Source: Streptomyces sp. NRRL B-1347 (GTDB taxonomy: Bacteria; Actinomycetota; Actinomycetes; Streptomycetales; Streptomycetaceae). Taken from it: 64,000 bases of DNA. Shown here one piece after another: positions 16,801 through 28,856 of the stretch; position 1 is the stretch's first letter, and each line of letters opens with the position of its first letter. Location: the NCBI RefSeq assembly GCF_000720325.1, contig NZ_JOJM01000003.1, positions 248,001-312,000 of the forward strand, given 5' to 3'. The notes under the pieces are model-generated. The model saw only the letters and a program-made list of their open reading frames with translations, did not search any database and had not been told where the DNA came from. Position numbers and translations under genes: made by a program.

Positions 16801-19800
16801 TTCGACGTCTCGGTGTACGAGGTGTGCATGGCGCTGCTCACGGACGCCACGCTGGTCCTCGCCCCGCAGGACGAGCTGACCCCTGGCCCGCCGCTGACCG
16901 GCACGATCGCCGCGCGGCGCGTCACGCACGTCTTCCTGCCGCCCGCCGTGCTCGGCGCGCTGCCCGCCGGATCGCTGCCCACCGTCGTCTCCCTTGCGGT
17001 CGGCGGGGACGCGGCCGCGCCCGAGCTCGTGACCGCGTGGGCCGAAGGCCGGGACCTGGTCAACGCCTACGGGCCGACCGAGACCACGGCCATCGTGACC
17101 TTCAGCGACCCGCTCGTCCCCGACGGCCGCACCCCGCCCATCGGCCGCCCCGTCGACGGCACCCGGCTCCACGTCCTCGACGACGCGCTGCGCCCGGTGC
17201 CCCCGGGTGTGGCGGGCGAGCTGTACGTGGCGGGCGAGTCCCTGGCCCGCGGCTATCCGGGCCGCCCTGGGCTGACCTCGGGCCGTTTCGTCGCCTGCCC
17301 GTACGGGCCGCCCGGCCGCCGGATGTACCGCACGGGGGACGTCGTCACCCGGCGCCACGACGGCCAGCTCGTCTTCCACGGGCGGGCCGACGACCAGGTC
17401 CAGATCCGCGGCTTCCGCGTCGAACCCGGTGAGGTCCAGGCCGCGTTGAGCGAGCATCCGGGCGTGGCGCGGGCGGTCGTCGTCGCCGACGAGCGGGGCG
17501 GCGACCGGCGCCTCGTGGGCTATGTGGTGCCCGTGGCGGGCCCGGCCGCCCCCGGCTCCGGGGAGCTGCGGGCCTTCGTGGCCGAGCGGCTGCCCGCGTA
17601 CATGGTGCCGTCGGCGGTCGTGCCCCTCGAAGCGGTGCCGCTGAGCCCCAACGGGAAGCTGGACCGGCGCGCGCTGCCCGCGCCAGGACCCGGCGGCACG
17701 GCGGAGCCGGGCCGGGCGCCGCGCACCGCGCGGGAGCGGGCCCTGTGCGCGCTGTTCCGCGAGGTCCTCGGCGTCGAGCACGTGGGGATCGACGACAGCT
17801 TCTTCGACATCGGCGGGCACTCCCTGCTCGCCACGCGCCTGGTCAACCGGGCGCGGGCGGTCCTGGGCGTGGAACTCCCGATCCGTGCGGTGTTCGAGGC
17901 GGCGACCGTGGCGCGCCTCGCGGAGCACCTCGGCACGGCGGCGCGGTCGTCGCGCCCGGCGCTGCGGCGGGCCGAGGCGCGGCCCGCCCGGGTGCCCCTG
18001 TCGTTCGCCCAGCACCGCCTGTGGTTCCTGCACCGCTACGAGGGCCCTTCGGCGACGTACAACCTGTCGTACGCGCTGCCGCTGAGCGGGGACTTGGACG
18101 TGCGCGCCCTGGCGGCGGCGGTGCGGGACGTGGTGGCGCGGCACGAGAGCCTGCGCACCCGGTTCGTGGCGGACGGCCAGGGCGTGGCGGCGCAGGTCGT
18201 GGTGCCGGTGGGCGACCTCGTCGTCGACGTGCCCGTACGGGACGTCGCGCCGGGGGCGGTGGAAGCCGCAGTCACGGAGGAAGCCGCGTACCGGTTCGAC
18301 CTGTCGGCCGAGCTTCCGGTCCGGGCGTGCGTGCTGCGCTGCGCCCCGGACGAACACGTCCTCGTGCTGCTCCTGCACCACATCGCCGCCGACGGCGAAT
18401 CGATGCGCCGGTGCCCCGCAGCCCCTGCGGCTGCCCACCGACCGGCCGCGCCCGCCGGTGGCGAGCCACCGCGGCGACACCGTCGCGTTCGCCCTCGACG
18501 CCGACGTCCTGGCCGCCGTCGAGGAGGTGGCGCGGGCCCAGGGCGCCACGGTGCCGATGGTCCTCCAGTCCGCCCTCGCGGTGCTGCTCCACCTGATGGG
18601 CGGTGGCGACGATCTCACCCTCGGGGTGCCGATCGCGGGGCGGACCGACGAGGGGCTCGGGGAGCTGGTCGGATTTCTGGTCAACACCTGGGTGCTGCGG
18701 ACGGACCTGTCGGGCGACCCGTCGTTCGTGGACGTGGTCCGGCAGGTGCGGGACAAGGCCGTGACCGCCTACGACCACCAGGACGTGCCCTTCGAGCGAC
18801 TCGTCGAGGCCCTCAACCCGGAGCGCTCCACCGCCCACCACCCCTTGTTCCAGGTGATGTTCTCCTGGCGCGCCACGGATCACGAGGTCTTCGACGTGCC
18901 GGGGCTGCGGTCGGCCTTCGCGCTCGTCCCCACCCGGACGGCGAAGTTCGACCTCGTGTTCGCGCTCGCCGACGCGCCGGGCGGAGTCGTGGGCGGCCTG
19001 GAGTACGCCACCGACCTGTTCGACCGCGGCACCGCCGAGGCCCTCGCGGCACGCTTCACGCACCTCGTACGGCACTTGGCCGCCGCTCCGCGGGCGCGGC
19101 TCGGCACGGTGGACCCGCTGGTGCCCCAGGAGCGGGAGCGGCTGCTGCGGACGTTCAACGACACGGACGTGAGCACGCCCGACCTGACCATCCCCGCGCT
19201 CTTCGAACGGCGGGCCGCCGCCGCTCCGGACGCCGTCGCGGTAGTGCACGGCGACACCTCCCTGACGTACCGGGAGCTGAACGCGCGCGCCGACCGGCTC
19301 GCCCGCGAGCTGGTGCGGCGCGGGGCGGGCCCCGACGCGCTGGTGGCCGTCGCGCTGCCGCGCTCGGCGGAGCTGGTCGTCGCGCTCCTGGGCGTCGTGA
19401 AGGCCGGTGCGGGCTACGTACCCGTCGACCCCCGGTATCCGAGCGCCCGCCTCGGCCTGGTGCTCGCGGACGCGGCCCCGCTCCTCGTCCTGACCGACGC
19501 GGCGACGCGGCACGTCCTGCCCCAGGACGCCCAAGAGCTGCTGCTCCTCGACGAGTTGGACGTCCGTACCGGCCCGGGTCAGGAGCGCGTGGCGGCGCTT
19601 TCGCCGCAGCACCTCGCCTATGTGATGCACACCTCCGGCTCCACCGGCACGCCGAAGGGCGTCGGCGTCACGCACCGCGGCGTGGTCCGGCTCGCCCTCG
19701 ACCGCGCGTACGCGGGCACCGGTCACGAACGCGTCCTGATGCACTCGACGCAGGCCTTCGACGCCGCCACGTACGAGCTGTGGGTGCCGCTCCTGGGCGG

Positions 19801-19827
19801 CGGCACGATCGTGGTGGCGCCCGGTGA
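13822..19827 (+). CDS. Nonribosomal peptide synthetase NRPS1, 5' part (frameshifted after 18408)
   Basis: First frame of a giant NRPS. Order: residues 1-265, vestigial condensation domain in which HHxxxDG has become PPLGDG (72-77) and the first half is mostly gone. Condensation domain 1 starts about 300 ([12 protein letters not shown]), HHVLFDG at 436, of the kind that follows epimerases. An Ala/Gly/Glu-rich linker lies at about 515-560. Adenylation domain 1 runs about 770-1260, [11 protein letters not shown] at 949; the by-eye GrsA-numbered code is DVYFAGAAIK, with no confident substrate. Carrier domain 1 has GGHS, Ser at 1334. Condensation domain 2 starts about 1395 with HHIAADG at 1519. 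After GESMR the frame is lost: compared with the paralogous domain at 26111-26260, 116-128 bp are missing at 18408/18409. The frame then runs on as Arg-rich nonsense to 19827. Real coding continues in another frame at 18409-28846. GTG at 13822 with AGGAG nine bases before. Confidence 0.85.
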   Translation: MIPLFSVRPGAWFTERGADDGARRGRTLELCLRGELDAEALASAVRDVTATCEGAGAIRREADEHVVSLAMPPLGDGRLAPLVRDLEAAYAARRHGGSTPEQPRAAGPEGPPHAVGTVEFSLDHALSGAVGAAARAWGVTASALLRAAYAVLLRRLGEGAGPALGLPVAGCPEEDLVWLVADAPALPAGLWEDDPPFAALARRLRDLEADAGGGGGLPFALHRPPGGPCGGGVVGVLQYDAEAVGGRRAALSLARQFVRVVRQVTDGPERRVGAVGVSLARVDPRDLGAWERRYPGLAEVWPLTPLQAGLLFHAQLGDSARDAYRTQFVVRLRGRLESERMRAAGQALLDRHANLRVAFVAGSDGDPAQLVVNGVTLPWRAVDLRESGPDAPVERAFAELLAEESRTPFDVGVPPLLRMALVRTGEERYELVVTAHHVLFDGLSLPHLIRDLQRLYRAGGDGSAVPRRPEYREFLAWLSGQDREAAARVWAEELAGVAEPTLLAPVVGAAAAGAGPGADEPAAEGAGATATAEGTGEATDTHGAGEAADTYATGTAPADTAEAKVPLAEPTVRALARRAEELGVGLDTVVRGAWALLLSALTGRRDVVFGTTVPGRPDAVPGAAAMAGLFVNTLPVRVRLAPADTVADVLRGLRERQDALPCHACGLADIHRATGTSLLFDTLVTAESYTVVHGDEDGAGCAVTGVRASAGTHYPLTVAVTTGPRLRLALQYRRPLVDGHAARAVADRLARVLQQIAADPGTTVARLDLLAPAERVDLLTGQDDTAPPVTADTLPGLFARRAAARPDAVTLEYGAESLTYAEVAARANRLARELIRRGVTTETVVAVSLPRSPALVVTLLAVLTAGGAQLPVDAAYPPDRIAYLLADSGARLLVTDTATAARLPETAVPVLRWDDPRAVASVARLDDRPVTDDERGGPLSVANTAYVIYTSGSTGRPKGVAVTHSGVAALVASQRRRLGLSAAARVLQFASPSFDVSVYEVCMALLTDATLVLAPQDELTPGPPLTGTIAARRVTHVFLPPAVLGALPAGSLPTVVSLAVGGDAAAPELVTAWAEGRDLVNAYGPTETTAIVTFSDPLVPDGRTPPIGRPVDGTRLHVLDDALRPVPPGVAGELYVAGESLARGYPGRPGLTSGRFVACPYGPPGRRMYRTGDVVTRRHDGQLVFHGRADDQVQIRGFRVEPGEVQAALSEHPGVARAVVVADERGGDRRLVGYVVPVAGPAAPGSGELRAFVAERLPAYMVPSAVVPLEAVPLSPNGKLDRRALPAPGPGGTAEPGRAPRTARERALCALFREVLGVEHVGIDDSFFDIGGHSLLATRLVNRARAVLGVELPIRAVFEAATVARLAEHLGTAARSSRPALRRAEARPARVPLSFAQHRLWFLHRYEGPSATYNLSYALPLSGDLDVRALAAAVRDVVARHESLRTRFVADGQGVAAQVVVPVGDLVVDVPVRDVAPGAVEAAVTEEAAYRFDLSAELPVRACVLRCAPDEHVLVLLLHHIAADGESMRRCPAAPAAAHRPAAPAGGEPPRRHRRVRPRRRRPGRRRGGGAGPGRHGADGPPVRPRGAAPPDGRWRRSHPRGADRGADRRGARGAGRISGQHLGAADGPVGRPVVRGRGPAGAGQGRDRLRPPGRALRATRRGPQPGALHRPPPLVPGDVLLARHGSRGLRRAGAAVGLRARPHPDGEVRPRVRARRRAGRSRGRPGVRHRPVRPRHRRGPRGTLHAPRTALGRRSAGAARHGGPAGAPGAGAAAADVQRHGREHARPDHPRALRTAGRRRSGRRRGSARRHLPDVPGAERARRPARPRAGAARGGPRRAGGRRAAALGGAGRRAPGRREGRCGLRTRRPPVSERPPRPGARGRGPAPRPDRRGDAARPAPGRPRAAAPRRVGRPYRPGSGARGGAFAAAPRLCDAHLRLHRHAEGRRRHAPRRGPARPRPRVRGHRSRTRPDALDAGLRRRHVRAVGAAPGRRHDRGGAR
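17745..18873 (+). repeat. Carrier/condensation block, copy 1 of a large near-identical repeat
   Basis: The stretch from the carrier domain through condensation domain 2 is very similar to 25445-26712, with runs of more than 90 bp identical (for example 18317-18408 against 26031-26122). It lacks the 116-128 bp noted at the junction. Such blocks arise by duplication or gene conversion inside NRPS genes. Confidence 0.8.
18397..18412 (+). other. Frameshifting deletion junction inside condensation domain 2
   Basis: GAATCGATGCGC (18397-18408) is joined directly to CGGTGCCCCGCAG (18409 on). In the twin domain the same two strings are separated by 128 bp (26123-26250), including a second GAATCGATGCGC. 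The loss is not a multiple of three and splits NRPS1 into two frames. It could be true gene damage, or a collapse of the near-identical repeats during assembly. Confidence 0.85.
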
Positions 19828-22800
19828 CACCCTGGACCCGGCGGCCCTCGCCGAGTTGATCGCCGAGCAGCGGGTGACCGGGCTCCTGGTGACGGCGGGC
19901 CTCTTCCGGGTGGTGGCCGACGAGCTGCCCGAGGCGTTCGCGGGCGTCCGCGAGGTGTGGGCCGGTGGCGACGTGGTGCCCCCGGCCGCGGTCCGGCGCG
20001 TCCTGGCCGCCTGTCCGGGCACCGCGGTCGTCGACGCGTACGGCCCGACGGAGGCCACCATGTCCGCGTCGGCGCACAAGATGCGCGCGGCCGCCGACGT
20101 CGGCGCCGCCGTGCCGATCGGGCGGCCGCTCGACGGCACCCGCCTGTACGTCCTGGACGCGGCCCTCCGCCCGGTCCCTGTGGGCGTGCCGGGCGAGCTG
20201 TACATCGCGGGCGACCGGCTCGCGCGCGGCTATCTGGGCCGCGCCGCCCTGACCGCGGAGCGCTTCGTGGCCTGCCCGTTCGGCGGGCCCGGGGAGCGCA
20301 TGTACCGCACCGGGGACCTCGTGGCCTGGACCCGCGAAGGCCTCCTCGGCTACCGGGGCCGCACCGACACCCAGGTGAAGGTGCGCGGCTTCCGGATCGA
20401 GCCGGGCGAGGTCGAGGCCGCGCTCGCCGCGCACCCCGGCGTGGCGCAGGCCGTCGTGGTCGCCCGCGCGGGGGCGGACGGCGGCGGACGGCTCGCGGCG
20501 TACGTCGTCCGCGTCGGCGAGGGCGGCATCGCGGGCGTCGGCGACATCGACTTCCACGTCGGCGTGACCGCGGCCGAGCTGCGCCGGTTCGTGGCGGACC
20601 GGCTCCCGGAGTTCATGGTCCCGGCGGCGTACGTCCTGCTCGACCGGCTGCCGCTGACGCCGAACGGCAAGCCGGACCGGTCGGCGCTGCCGGAGCCGGA
20701 GTTCACCACCGGCGCGTACCGGGCGCCCCGGACCCGGCGCGAGCAGGTCATCGCGGACGTGTACGCCGATGTGCTCGGCCTGGACCGGGTCGGCGTCGAC
20801 GACGACTTCTTCGCCGTGGGCGGGGACAGCATCCGCTCGATCCAGGTGGTCTCCCGCGCCCGGGCGCGGGGCGTGGAGGTCACGCCGCGCCAGGTCTTCC
20901 AGCACCGGACGGTGGCCGAGCTCGCCCGGCTCGCGCCCGCCGGGCCCGACGGCGGCGGGGAGCCCCGGGCCCGCGCCGAACCGGACGGCGGCGGTGCGGG
21001 GTTCCTGCCGCTGCCGCCCGTCGCGCGGTACGTCCGCGAGCGCGGCGGCGGCATCGACCGGTTCGCCATGTCGGTCCTCCTCGACCTGCCCGACGGCATC
21101 GACCGGGCCGGGCTCGTCGCCACCCTGGCCGCGGTCGTCGACCGCCACGACGTGCTGCGCTCGCGCCTGGTGACCGACGGCGACGCGGCCGAGGGCCTGC
21201 TGGTCGGGGCGCCGGGCTCGGTGGACACGGGCGCGCTGCTGCACCGCGTGGCCGCCCCCGGGCCCGGGGACACCGCGGACGACGAGCGGTGGCGGCGCGC
21301 CGTCGCGGCGGAGCGGGGCGCGGCCGCGGGCCTCCTCGATCCCGCGGCCGGGGTGATGGCACGGTTCGCGTGGTTCGACCCGGGCCCGGCGGCGGGCCCG
21401 GGACGGCTCCTCGTCGTGCTGCACCACCTGGTGGTGGACGGCGTGTCGTGGCGCGTCCTGCTGCCGGACCTCGCCGCCGCCTGGGCCGACGTGCGCGCGG
21501 GCAGGACTCCGGCGCTGCCCGAAGTGGGCACCTCCTTCCGGCGGTGGGCGCACGCCCTCGCCGCGGAGGCGGCCAGCGACCGCAGGGCGGCCGAGCTGCC
21601 CCGGTGGCTGGCCGTCGTGGAGGGCCCCGACCCGGTGCTCGGCACCCGCGGGTTCGACCCGGCGGTGGACGTCACGGCCACGGTGGACACGGTGCGCCTG
21701 CGGCTGCCCGCCCCGGTCACCGAGGCGCTCCTGACCACGCTGCCCGCGGCCTTCCGCTGCGGGGTCAACGACGGTCTGCTCGCGGCGCTCGCCCTCGCGG
21801 TCGCCCGCCTGCGCCGGGCGCGCGGGGTCGACGAGCCCTCGCTCCTGCTGACCCTGGAGGGCCACGGGCGCGAGGAGGCGGTGGTCCCCGGCGCCGATCT
21901 GTCGCGTACCGTCGGCTGGTTCACCAGCATGTTCCCCGTACGTCTCGACGTGTCCGGGTGCGACATCGACGAGGCCTTCGCGGGCGGGGCGGCGGCCGGC
22001 GGCGCGGTCAAGGCCGTCAAGGAGCAACTCGCCGCCGTGCCCGACGGCGGCATCGGCTACGGACTCCTGCGCGAGCTCAACCCGCGCACCGCGGCCGTGC
22101 TCGGCCCGCACCCCACCGGGCAGATCGGCTTCAACTACCTGGGCCGGTTCTCCCCCGCCGACATGCCGGAGCGGCTGCGCGGCCTCGGCTTCACCCAGGT
22201 CGCCGGGCTCGGCGAGCCGACCGCCGAGACGGGCGCCGACCTGCCCGCGCTCGCCGCGGTGCAGATCAACTCGATGGTGGTCGACACCGCGCACGGCCCC
22301 TGCCTCGACGCGGAGTTCGCGTTCGCCACCGGCGCGGTGCCGCGCGCCCTGGTGCGGGAGCTCGCGGAGCTGTGGAGCGCCGCCATCGGCGGGCTCGCCC
22401 GCCACGCCCGCGGCCCCGGAGCGGGTGGGCTCACGCCGTCGGACGTGCCCCTCGTGCCGGTGCGCCAGCGTGACATCGAGGCCTGGGAGCGCCGGTATCC
22501 GGGGCTCGCGGAGGTGTGGCCGCTCACCCCGCTCCAGTCGGGCCTGCTGTTCCACACGCTGTACGCCGACGGCGAGCCGGACGCGTACCACGTGCAGTTC
22601 GTCCTCCATCTGCGCGGGCACGGGGAGGCCGCCCGGATGCGGGCGGCCGGGCAGGCGCTCCTCGACCGGTACGCGAACCTGCGGACGGCCTTCGTCGCGG
22701 CGGCCGACGGGGACTCCGTGCAGGTCGTGGTGGACGGCGTGGAGCTGCCGTGGCGCGAAGTGGATCTGACGGGGGACAGCACGGCCGAAGGGCAGGACGC

Positions 22801-25800
22801 GGCCTTGGAGGCGCTGCTGGCCGACGACGCGCGGCGGCCCTTCGACGTGGCGGCGCCCCCGCTCCTGCGGATGACGTGGGTGCGCCGCGCGGCGCAGCGG
22901 TACGAGCTGGTCCTGACGGCCCATCATCTGCTGTTCGACGGCTGGTCGTTGCCCGTGCTCACGCAGGATCTGCTGCGGCTCTACGGGGCCGGTGGCGACG
23001 GCTCCGCGCTGCCGCGGGCGCCGCGGTACCGGGACTTCCTGACGTGGCTCGCCGGGCAGGACCGGGAAGCCGCGGCCCGGGCGTGGGCCGATGAGCTGGC
23101 GGGGGTGACGGAGCCGACGCTGCTCGCCCCGGCCGCGGAAACCGCCCCTGGAGCGGCGGAGCCCGCCTCCCCCAGGGTGGAGCCCTCCTCCCCCGCGGCG
23201 GAGGCCGAAGGGTTCGGCCAGGTCGAGGTGCCCGTCCCCGTGGACCTGGCCCGCGGCATCGCCGCCCGCGCGGCCGCCCTCGGCGTCACCCTGAACACCG
23301 TGGTGCAGGGCGCCTGGGCGCTGCTCGTCGGCGGTCTCACGGGCCGGGACGACGTCGTGTTCGGCGCGACGGTGTCCGGCCGTCCCGGCGCGGTGCCCGG
23401 CGTCGACGCGATGGCCGGGATGTTCATCAACACGCTGCCCGTGCGGGTGCGGTGCGCGCCCGCCGACACCGTCGCCGAGGTCCTCACCGGCCTCCAGGAC
23501 CGGCAGGCGGCGCTGCTCGACCACCACCACTGCGGCCTCACCGAGATCCACCGCGCCACGGGGACGGACGTCCTCTTCGACACCCTCGTCGCCTTCGAGT
23601 CCTACCCCGTGGACCGGGTCGGCTTCGGCGAGGCGAACGCCGCCGCGGGCATCGAGGTCACCGGCATCCGCCCACTGTCGGGCTCGCACTACCCGCTGAC
23701 GGTGATGGCCGCCGCCGATCCTCATCTGCGGCTGACGCTCCAGCACCAGCGGAACGTGATCGGCCAGGACGCGGCCCGGGTCATCGCGGACCGCTTCCGG
23801 CACGTGCTCGACCAACTGGCCGCGCGGCCCGATGTGTTGGTCGGCAGGCTCGAGGTCCTCGCGACGGCGGAGCGGCAGCGGCTGCTGCACACGCTCAACG
23901 ACACCGCCGTCGGGGCGCCGGAGCGGACCGTCGTCGACCTCTTCGAGGAGCAGGCGAGGCGGTGCCCGGACGCCCGCGCGGTGGTCTGCGGCGAGGTGTC
24001 CCACACCTACGCCGAGCTCGACGCCCGCGCCGACCGGCTCGCGCGTGCCCTCGCCGACTACGGCGTGGTCGCGGAGACCGTCGTGGCGCTCGCCCTGCCG
24101 CGCACCGCGGACCTCGTCGTCTGCATCCTGGGCGTCCTCAAGGCGGGCGGCGCGTATCTGCCGCTGGACCCGGGGCACCCCGGCACCCGCATCGGCCACA
24201 TCCTCACCGACGTGCGCCCGGAGCTGATCCTCACCGACGCCGCGACGGCCGAACGGCTGCCGGAGACGGGCACCCGGGCCGTCCTCCTCGACGACGTCAC
24301 CGGCCCCCGACCGGCGGGCCGCGCACAGGAGCCGCCGCCCCGCCCGCGCCCGGAGCACCTGGCGTACGTCATCGCCACGTCCGGTTCGACCGGGCGGCCC
24401 AAGGGCGTGGCCCTCACCCACGCCAACCTCGTCAACCCGTTCGCCGACCTGGCCGGGCAGGTCGACGCGCCCGCCTGGCGGATGCTGACCGGCACCTCCA
24501 TCGGCTTCGACATGGCCGCCTTCGAGGTTTTCTGCACCCTCGTCACCGGCGGCTGCGTCGAGCTCGTCCGCGACGTGCTCGCCCTCGCCGAGCGCGACGC
24601 CTGGGACGTCGACGTCATCAGCTCCGTGCCGTCGGCCTTCGCGGAACTCGTCGACCGGATCGGCCACCGCGTCCGCCCCCGGGCACTGGCGCTCGGCGGT
24701 GAGGCGCTGCCCCCGGCCCTGGTCGACCGCGTCCGCGCCCACTGGCCCCGGGTCCGGATCATCAACGGCTACGGCCCGAGCGAGGCGTTCTACGCCACCT
24801 CCCACGTCCTGGACCCCGGCCGCCGCTACGCCCGCGGGGTGCCGGTCGGCCGTCCCCTCGGCAACGTGAGCGCCTACGTCCTCGGCCCCGGCCTGGCCCC
24901 GGTCGCCCACGGCGCCACCGGCGAGCTGTACCTGGCGGGCGCGGGCGTGGGCCGGGGCTACCACCGCCGCGCCGCCCGCACCGCCGAGCGGTTCGTCGCC
25001 GATCCGTTCGGGCCCCCGGGCACCCGCATGTACCGCACGGGCGACCTGGCCCGCTGGAACGCCCGGGACGAGCTGGAGTACGCGGGGCGCGCCGACTCCC
25101 AGGTCAAGATCCGCGGCTACCGCGTCGAACCCGGCGAGATCGAGGCCGCCCTCGCCGCCCACCCCCGGGTCGGCCGGGCAGCCGTGGTGGTCCAGGGCAC
25201 CGCCGCGGCCCGCCGGCTGGTCGCGTACGCCGTCCCCGCCGACGGCGGGGACGGGCCGCCGCCCGCCGAGCTGCGCGCCTTCCTCACCGGGCTGCTTCCG
25301 GACTACATGGTGCCCGCCGCCTTCGTCGCGCTCGACCGGCTGCCCCTGTCCCCGCACGGCAAGCTCGACCGCGCGGCGCTGCCGCGGCCCGAGCCGGTCC
25401 GCGCCGCGGCCTACCGCGCGCCGCGCACCCCTCGGGAGCGGCTGCTGTGCGCGCTGTTCGCCGAGGTGCTCGGGGCGGAGAACGTCGGGGCCGCGCCCGT
25501 GGGCATCGACGACAGCTTCTTCGACGTCGGCGGGCACTCCCTCCTCGCCACGCGCCTGGTCAACCGGATGCGCGCGGCCCTGGGCGTGGACGTCCCGATC
25601 CGGGCGGTGTTCGAGGCGGCGACCGTGGCGCGCCTCGCGGAGCACGTGGGCGCGCGGGCGCGGTCGGCACGTCCGGTCCTGCGGCGGGCCGAGGCGCGGC
25701 CCGCCCGGGTGCCCCTGTCGTTCGCCCAGCACCGCCTGAGGTTCCTCGACGCGCTCGAACCCCTGCCGACGTACCACCTGCCGCTCGTGGTCCGGCTCCG

Positions 25801-28800
25801 CGGGGACCTGGACGTGCGCGCCCTGGCGGCGGCGGTGCGGGACGTGGCGGCGCGGCACGAGAGCCTGCGCACCCGGTTCGTGGCGGACGGCCAGGGCGTG
25901 GCGGCGCAGGCCGTGGTGCCGGTGGGCGACCTCGTCGTCGACGTGCCCGTACGGGACGTCGCGCCGGACGCGGTGACCGCGACGGTGTCCGAGGTGGTGG
26001 GCCACGGCTTCGACCTCTCGGTGGAGCTTCCGGTCCGGGCGTGCGTGCTGCGCTGCGCCCCGGACGAACACGTCCTCGTGCTGCTCCTGCACCACATCGC
26101 CGCCGACGGCGAATCGATGCGCGAATCGATGCGCCCCCTCGCCCGCGACCTGGCCGCCGCCTACACCGCCCGACGCCAGGGCGACACGCCACAATGGGCC
26201 GAACTCCCCGTCCAGTACGCCGACTACACCCTCTGGCAGCGCGACCTGTCCGGTGCCCCGCAGCCCCTGCGGCTGCCCACCGACCGGCCGCGCCCGCCGG
26301 TGGCGAGCCACCGCGGCGACACCGTCGCGTTCCGGCTCGCTCCCGAGGTGCGGTCGGCGCTCGACGACGTGGCCCGCGCGCACGGCGCGACCGTGCCGAT
26401 GGTGCTCCAGTCCGCCCTCGCGGTGCTCCTTCAGCTCATGGGCGGCGGCGACGATCTGACCGTGGGCTCGTCCATCGCGGGGCGCACGGACGAGGGCCTG
26501 GCGGACCTCGTGGGGTTCTTCGTCAACACCTGGGTGCTGCGGGCCGATCTGTCGGGCGACCCGTCGTTCGACGACGTCGTCCGGCAGGTGCGGGACAAGG
26601 CCGTGACCGCCTACGACCACCAGGACGTGCCCTTCGAGCGACTCGTCGAAGCACTCAACCCGGAGCGCTCCACCGCCCACCATCCCTTGTTCCAGGTGAT
26701 GTTCTCCTGGCAGCGGGGCCTGGGCGACCTCGAACTCGCCGAGCTGAAGACCACCCCGGAGCCGGTCGTGACGGGGACCGCGAAGTTCGACCTGCTCTTC
26801 CAGGTCGACGAGCCGTCACCGGGCGAACGGCAGTCGGGGCAGGGCCTCTCCGGGCTCGTCGAGTACGCCGCCGACCTGTTCGACCGGAGCACCGCGGAGG
26901 CCCTCGCCGACCGGTTCACCCGGCTCGTCGGCCGCCTTGTGGCGGACCCCCGGGCGCGCCTCGCCGCCCTGGACGCGCTGTCGCCCGCCGAACGTGACCT
27001 GCTGCGCCATGTGAACGACACCGCCGCGCCCACCCCGCCGGTGACCGTCCCCGCGCTCTTCGAACGGCGGGCCGCCGCCGCTCCGGACGCCGTCGCGGTA
27101 GTGCACGGCGACACCTCCCTGACGTACCGGGAGCTGAACGCGCGGGCCAACCGGCTCGCCCGCGTCCTGGCTCGGCGCGGCGTCGGCCCGGAGTCGGCCG
27201 TGGCCGTCGCCGTGCCGAGGTCCCCGGAGTACGTGGTGACGGTGCTCGCCGTCCTGAAGGCCGGGGGCGCGTACGTGCCGCTGGCGCACGACCATCCGCC
27301 GGAGCGCCTGGAGTCGCTGCTGCGCGACGCGCGCCCGGCGCTCCTCGTGACCGCGTCCGACGTGGCGGCCGACCTGCCCGACGGCCCGTGGCCGCGCCTC
27401 GTCGTGGACGCTCCGGACACGGTCGCGGCCCTGTCCCACGAGCCGGGCGACGACCTGCCGGACGCGGGGCGGCCGGACCGGCTCGCCTACGTCATCTACA
27501 CCTCCGGGTCCACGGGCCTGCCCAAGGGCTCCGGGGTCAGCCACCGCGCCGTGGTGGACATGGCGGCGGACCGGGTCTGGGCGGGCGGCGCCCAGGAGCG
27601 GGTGCTGCTGCACAACACGCCGACGTTCGACATGGCCGTCTACGAACTGTGGGTGCCGCTCCTGGGCGGCGGCGCCGTCGTCCTCGCCCCGCCCGGCAGG
27701 CTGGACGTCGACGCGTACACGAAGGTGATCACCGAGCGGCGGGTGACCGCACTCCTCATCACCCCCGGTCTGCTGCCCCTGCTCGCCGACGCCCACCCGC
27801 ACGGCCTCGACGGGCTGCGCGAGGTGTGGACCGGCGGCGAGGCGGTGCCGCCGGAAACCGTGGCCCGGCTGCTGCGCGACCGGCCGGAGGCCGTCGTCGT
27901 CAACGGGTACGGGCCCACGGAGGCAACGGTGTTCGCCACCTGCCGCCGGATCACCGCCGCCGACCGGATCGGCGCCGCCGTCCCGATCGGGCGGCCGCTG
28001 GACAACATGCGCGTGTACGTGCTCGACGACCTGCTGCGGCCCGTGCCGAGGGGGGTGGAGGGCGAGCTGTACCTCGCGGGCACGGGTCTGGCGCGCGGCT
28101 ACGTGCGCCGTCCCGCGCTCACCGCCGAGCGGTTCGTGGCCTGCCCGTTCGGCGGGCCCGGTGAGCGCATGTACCGCACCGGGGACCTGGTGGTGTGGAC
28201 GGCGGACGGCGAGCTCCTCTTCCGCGCGCGCGTCGACGACCAGGTGCAGATCCGCGGCTACCGGGTCGAGCCCGGCGAGGTGGAGGCGGCCCTCAGGGCG
28301 CATCCGGGGGTGGCCGGCGCGGTCGTGGTCGCCCGGGAGAGCCCCGGCGGCGGGGGGAAGCGCCTGATCGCCCACGTGGTTCCGGCCGCGGGGCCCGGCG
28401 GGCGGGACGTGATCGCCGCCGCGGAGCTGCGTGCCCATCTGGCCCGGCGGCTCCCGCCGTACCTGCTGCCCGCCGCGTTCGTCACGCACGACGCCCTCCC
28501 GCTCACCCCGCACGGCAAGGTGGACCGCCGCGCCCTGCCCGCTCCCCCGGACCCCGGGACCGGCCCCGCCGCCCCGGTACGGCCGCGCACCGACACCGAG
28601 CGGGCGGTCGCCGCGATCTGGGCGCAGCTGCTCGACCGGGACGAGGTCGGCGTGCACGAGAAGTTCTTCGAGGCCGGCGGGACCTCCCTCTCCCTGCTCG
28701 CGCTCAGCCGCCGCCTGGCCGGACTCGGCCCGTGCGAGGTGCCGTTGAGCGCCCTGTTCGAGCACACCACGGTCGAGGCGATGGCCCGCCTGGTCGACGG

Positions 28801-28846
28801 CCGCCCTCTCGGCGAACCCTCCGACGAAACGAGGTACGAGCTATGA
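18458..28846 (+). CDS. Nonribosomal peptide synthetase NRPS1, 3' part (rest of C2-A-T-E, C-A-T, C-A-T)
   Basis: 3462 residues from a GTG at 18458, the first in-frame start after the junction at 18408/18409; the coding frame itself resumes at 18409. Order: second half of condensation domain 2; adenylation 2 ([11 protein letters not shown] at 391, code DAYLWGAMSK); carrier 2 (GGDS, Ser 791, the form that precedes epimerases); epimerase with HHLVVDG at 989, EGHGREE and GIGYGLL, complete; condensation 3 ([11 protein letters not shown] at 1356, HHLLFDG at 1489); adenylation 3 (A3 motif at 1973, code DMFSAGGYAK); carrier 3 (GGHS, Ser 2361); condensation 4 (HHIAADG at 2545, with a duplicated ESMR and a shortened stretch before [13 protein letters not shown]); adenylation 4 (A3 motif at 3014, code DMYLWGGVFK); carrier 4 (GGTS, Ser 3410). 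No thioesterase or reductase follows. Codes were read by eye against GrsA numbering and give no secure substrates. Residue 2 of the module-2 pair should be D-configured. Confidence 0.88.
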   Translation: MASHRGDTVAFALDADVLAAVEEVARAQGATVPMVLQSALAVLLHLMGGGDDLTLGVPIAGRTDEGLGELVGFLVNTWVLRTDLSGDPSFVDVVRQVRDKAVTAYDHQDVPFERLVEALNPERSTAHHPLFQVMFSWRATDHEVFDVPGLRSAFALVPTRTAKFDLVFALADAPGGVVGGLEYATDLFDRGTAEALAARFTHLVRHLAAAPRARLGTVDPLVPQERERLLRTFNDTDVSTPDLTIPALFERRAAAAPDAVAVVHGDTSLTYRELNARADRLARELVRRGAGPDALVAVALPRSAELVVALLGVVKAGAGYVPVDPRYPSARLGLVLADAAPLLVLTDAATRHVLPQDAQELLLLDELDVRTGPGQERVAALSPQHLAYVMHTSGSTGTPKGVGVTHRGVVRLALDRAYAGTGHERVLMHSTQAFDAATYELWVPLLGGGTIVVAPGDTLDPAALAELIAEQRVTGLLVTAGLFRVVADELPEAFAGVREVWAGGDVVPPAAVRRVLAACPGTAVVDAYGPTEATMSASAHKMRAAADVGAAVPIGRPLDGTRLYVLDAALRPVPVGVPGELYIAGDRLARGYLGRAALTAERFVACPFGGPGERMYRTGDLVAWTREGLLGYRGRTDTQVKVRGFRIEPGEVEAALAAHPGVAQAVVVARAGADGGGRLAAYVVRVGEGGIAGVGDIDFHVGVTAAELRRFVADRLPEFMVPAAYVLLDRLPLTPNGKPDRSALPEPEFTTGAYRAPRTRREQVIADVYADVLGLDRVGVDDDFFAVGGDSIRSIQVVSRARARGVEVTPRQVFQHRTVAELARLAPAGPDGGGEPRARAEPDGGGAGFLPLPPVARYVRERGGGIDRFAMSVLLDLPDGIDRAGLVATLAAVVDRHDVLRSRLVTDGDAAEGLLVGAPGSVDTGALLHRVAAPGPGDTADDERWRRAVAAERGAAAGLLDPAAGVMARFAWFDPGPAAGPGRLLVVLHHLVVDGVSWRVLLPDLAAAWADVRAGRTPALPEVGTSFRRWAHALAAEAASDRRAAELPRWLAVVEGPDPVLGTRGFDPAVDVTATVDTVRLRLPAPVTEALLTTLPAAFRCGVNDGLLAALALAVARLRRARGVDEPSLLLTLEGHGREEAVVPGADLSRTVGWFTSMFPVRLDVSGCDIDEAFAGGAAAGGAVKAVKEQLAAVPDGGIGYGLLRELNPRTAAVLGPHPTGQIGFNYLGRFSPADMPERLRGLGFTQVAGLGEPTAETGADLPALAAVQINSMVVDTAHGPCLDAEFAFATGAVPRALVRELAELWSAAIGGLARHARGPGAGGLTPSDVPLVPVRQRDIEAWERRYPGLAEVWPLTPLQSGLLFHTLYADGEPDAYHVQFVLHLRGHGEAARMRAAGQALLDRYANLRTAFVAAADGDSVQVVVDGVELPWREVDLTGDSTAEGQDAALEALLADDARRPFDVAAPPLLRMTWVRRAAQRYELVLTAHHLLFDGWSLPVLTQDLLRLYGAGGDGSALPRAPRYRDFLTWLAGQDREAAARAWADELAGVTEPTLLAPAAETAPGAAEPASPRVEPSSPAAEAEGFGQVEVPVPVDLARGIAARAAALGVTLNTVVQGAWALLVGGLTGRDDVVFGATVSGRPGAVPGVDAMAGMFINTLPVRVRCAPADTVAEVLTGLQDRQAALLDHHHCGLTEIHRATGTDVLFDTLVAFESYPVDRVGFGEANAAAGIEVTGIRPLSGSHYPLTVMAAADPHLRLTLQHQRNVIGQDAARVIADRFRHVLDQLAARPDVLVGRLEVLATAERQRLLHTLNDTAVGAPERTVVDLFEEQARRCPDARAVVCGEVSHTYAELDARADRLARALADYGVVAETVVALALPRTADLVVCILGVLKAGGAYLPLDPGHPGTRIGHILTDVRPELILTDAATAERLPETGTRAVLLDDVTGPRPAGRAQEPPPRPRPEHLAYVIATSGSTGRPKGVALTHANLVNPFADLAGQVDAPAWRMLTGTSIGFDMAAFEVFCTLVTGGCVELVRDVLALAERDAWDVDVISSVPSAFAELVDRIGHRVRPRALALGGEALPPALVDRVRAHWPRVRIINGYGPSEAFYATSHVLDPGRRYARGVPVGRPLGNVSAYVLGPGLAPVAHGATGELYLAGAGVGRGYHRRAARTAERFVADPFGPPGTRMYRTGDLARWNARDELEYAGRADSQVKIRGYRVEPGEIEAALAAHPRVGRAAVVVQGTAAARRLVAYAVPADGGDGPPPAELRAFLTGLLPDYMVPAAFVALDRLPLSPHGKLDRAALPRPEPVRAAAYRAPRTPRERLLCALFAEVLGAENVGAAPVGIDDSFFDVGGHSLLATRLVNRMRAALGVDVPIRAVFEAATVARLAEHVGARARSARPVLRRAEARPARVPLSFAQHRLRFLDALEPLPTYHLPLVVRLRGDLDVRALAAAVRDVAARHESLRTRFVADGQGVAAQAVVPVGDLVVDVPVRDVAPDAVTATVSEVVGHGFDLSVELPVRACVLRCAPDEHVLVLLLHHIAADGESMRESMRPLARDLAAAYTARRQGDTPQWAELPVQYADYTLWQRDLSGAPQPLRLPTDRPRPPVASHRGDTVAFRLAPEVRSALDDVARAHGATVPMVLQSALAVLLQLMGGGDDLTVGSSIAGRTDEGLADLVGFFVNTWVLRADLSGDPSFDDVVRQVRDKAVTAYDHQDVPFERLVEALNPERSTAHHPLFQVMFSWQRGLGDLELAELKTTPEPVVTGTAKFDLLFQVDEPSPGERQSGQGLSGLVEYAADLFDRSTAEALADRFTRLVGRLVADPRARLAALDALSPAERDLLRHVNDTAAPTPPVTVPALFERRAAAAPDAVAVVHGDTSLTYRELNARANRLARVLARRGVGPESAVAVAVPRSPEYVVTVLAVLKAGGAYVPLAHDHPPERLESLLRDARPALLVTASDVAADLPDGPWPRLVVDAPDTVAALSHEPGDDLPDAGRPDRLAYVIYTSGSTGLPKGSGVSHRAVVDMAADRVWAGGAQERVLLHNTPTFDMAVYELWVPLLGGGAVVLAPPGRLDVDAYTKVITERRVTALLITPGLLPLLADAHPHGLDGLREVWTGGEAVPPETVARLLRDRPEAVVVNGYGPTEATVFATCRRITAADRIGAAVPIGRPLDNMRVYVLDDLLRPVPRGVEGELYLAGTGLARGYVRRPALTAERFVACPFGGPGERMYRTGDLVVWTADGELLFRARVDDQVQIRGYRVEPGEVEAALRAHPGVAGAVVVARESPGGGGKRLIAHVVPAAGPGGRDVIAAAELRAHLARRLPPYLLPAAFVTHDALPLTPHGKVDRRALPAPPDPGTGPAAPVRPRTDTERAVAAIWAQLLDRDEVGVHEKFFEAGGTSLSLLALSRRLAGLGPCEVPLSALFEHTTVEAMARLVDGRPLGEPSDETRYEL
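25445..26712 (+). repeat. Carrier/condensation block, copy 2 of the large repeat
   Basis: Partner of 17745-18873. It carries a perfect 12-bp tandem duplication (GAATCGATGCGC at 26111 and 26123) exactly where copy 1 is cut. Compared with ordinary Streptomyces condensation domains, about 20 residues between LWQRD and GAPQP are also missing, so neither copy looks intact here. Confidence 0.75.
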
Positions 28847-28856
28847 GGTACGAGCC

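Noticed and set aside
18409..19827. C-terminal ~470 residues of the first NRPS frame after the junction
   Set aside because: Arg/Pro/Gly-rich, unlike any NRPS domain, and the true coding continues in another frame over the same bases.
18272..26683. Very long - strand frame opposite NRPS1
   Set aside because: Antisense shadow typical of high-GC codon bias; the + strand is full of NRPS motifs.
17041..28000. Naming the amino acids of the five adenylation domains
   Set aside because: By-eye codes (DVYFAGAAIK, DAYLWGAMSK, DMFSAGGYAK, DMYLWGGVFK, DLFCLGIVCK) match no substrate I can assign safely; only the last has partial likeness to hydroxyphenylglycine.
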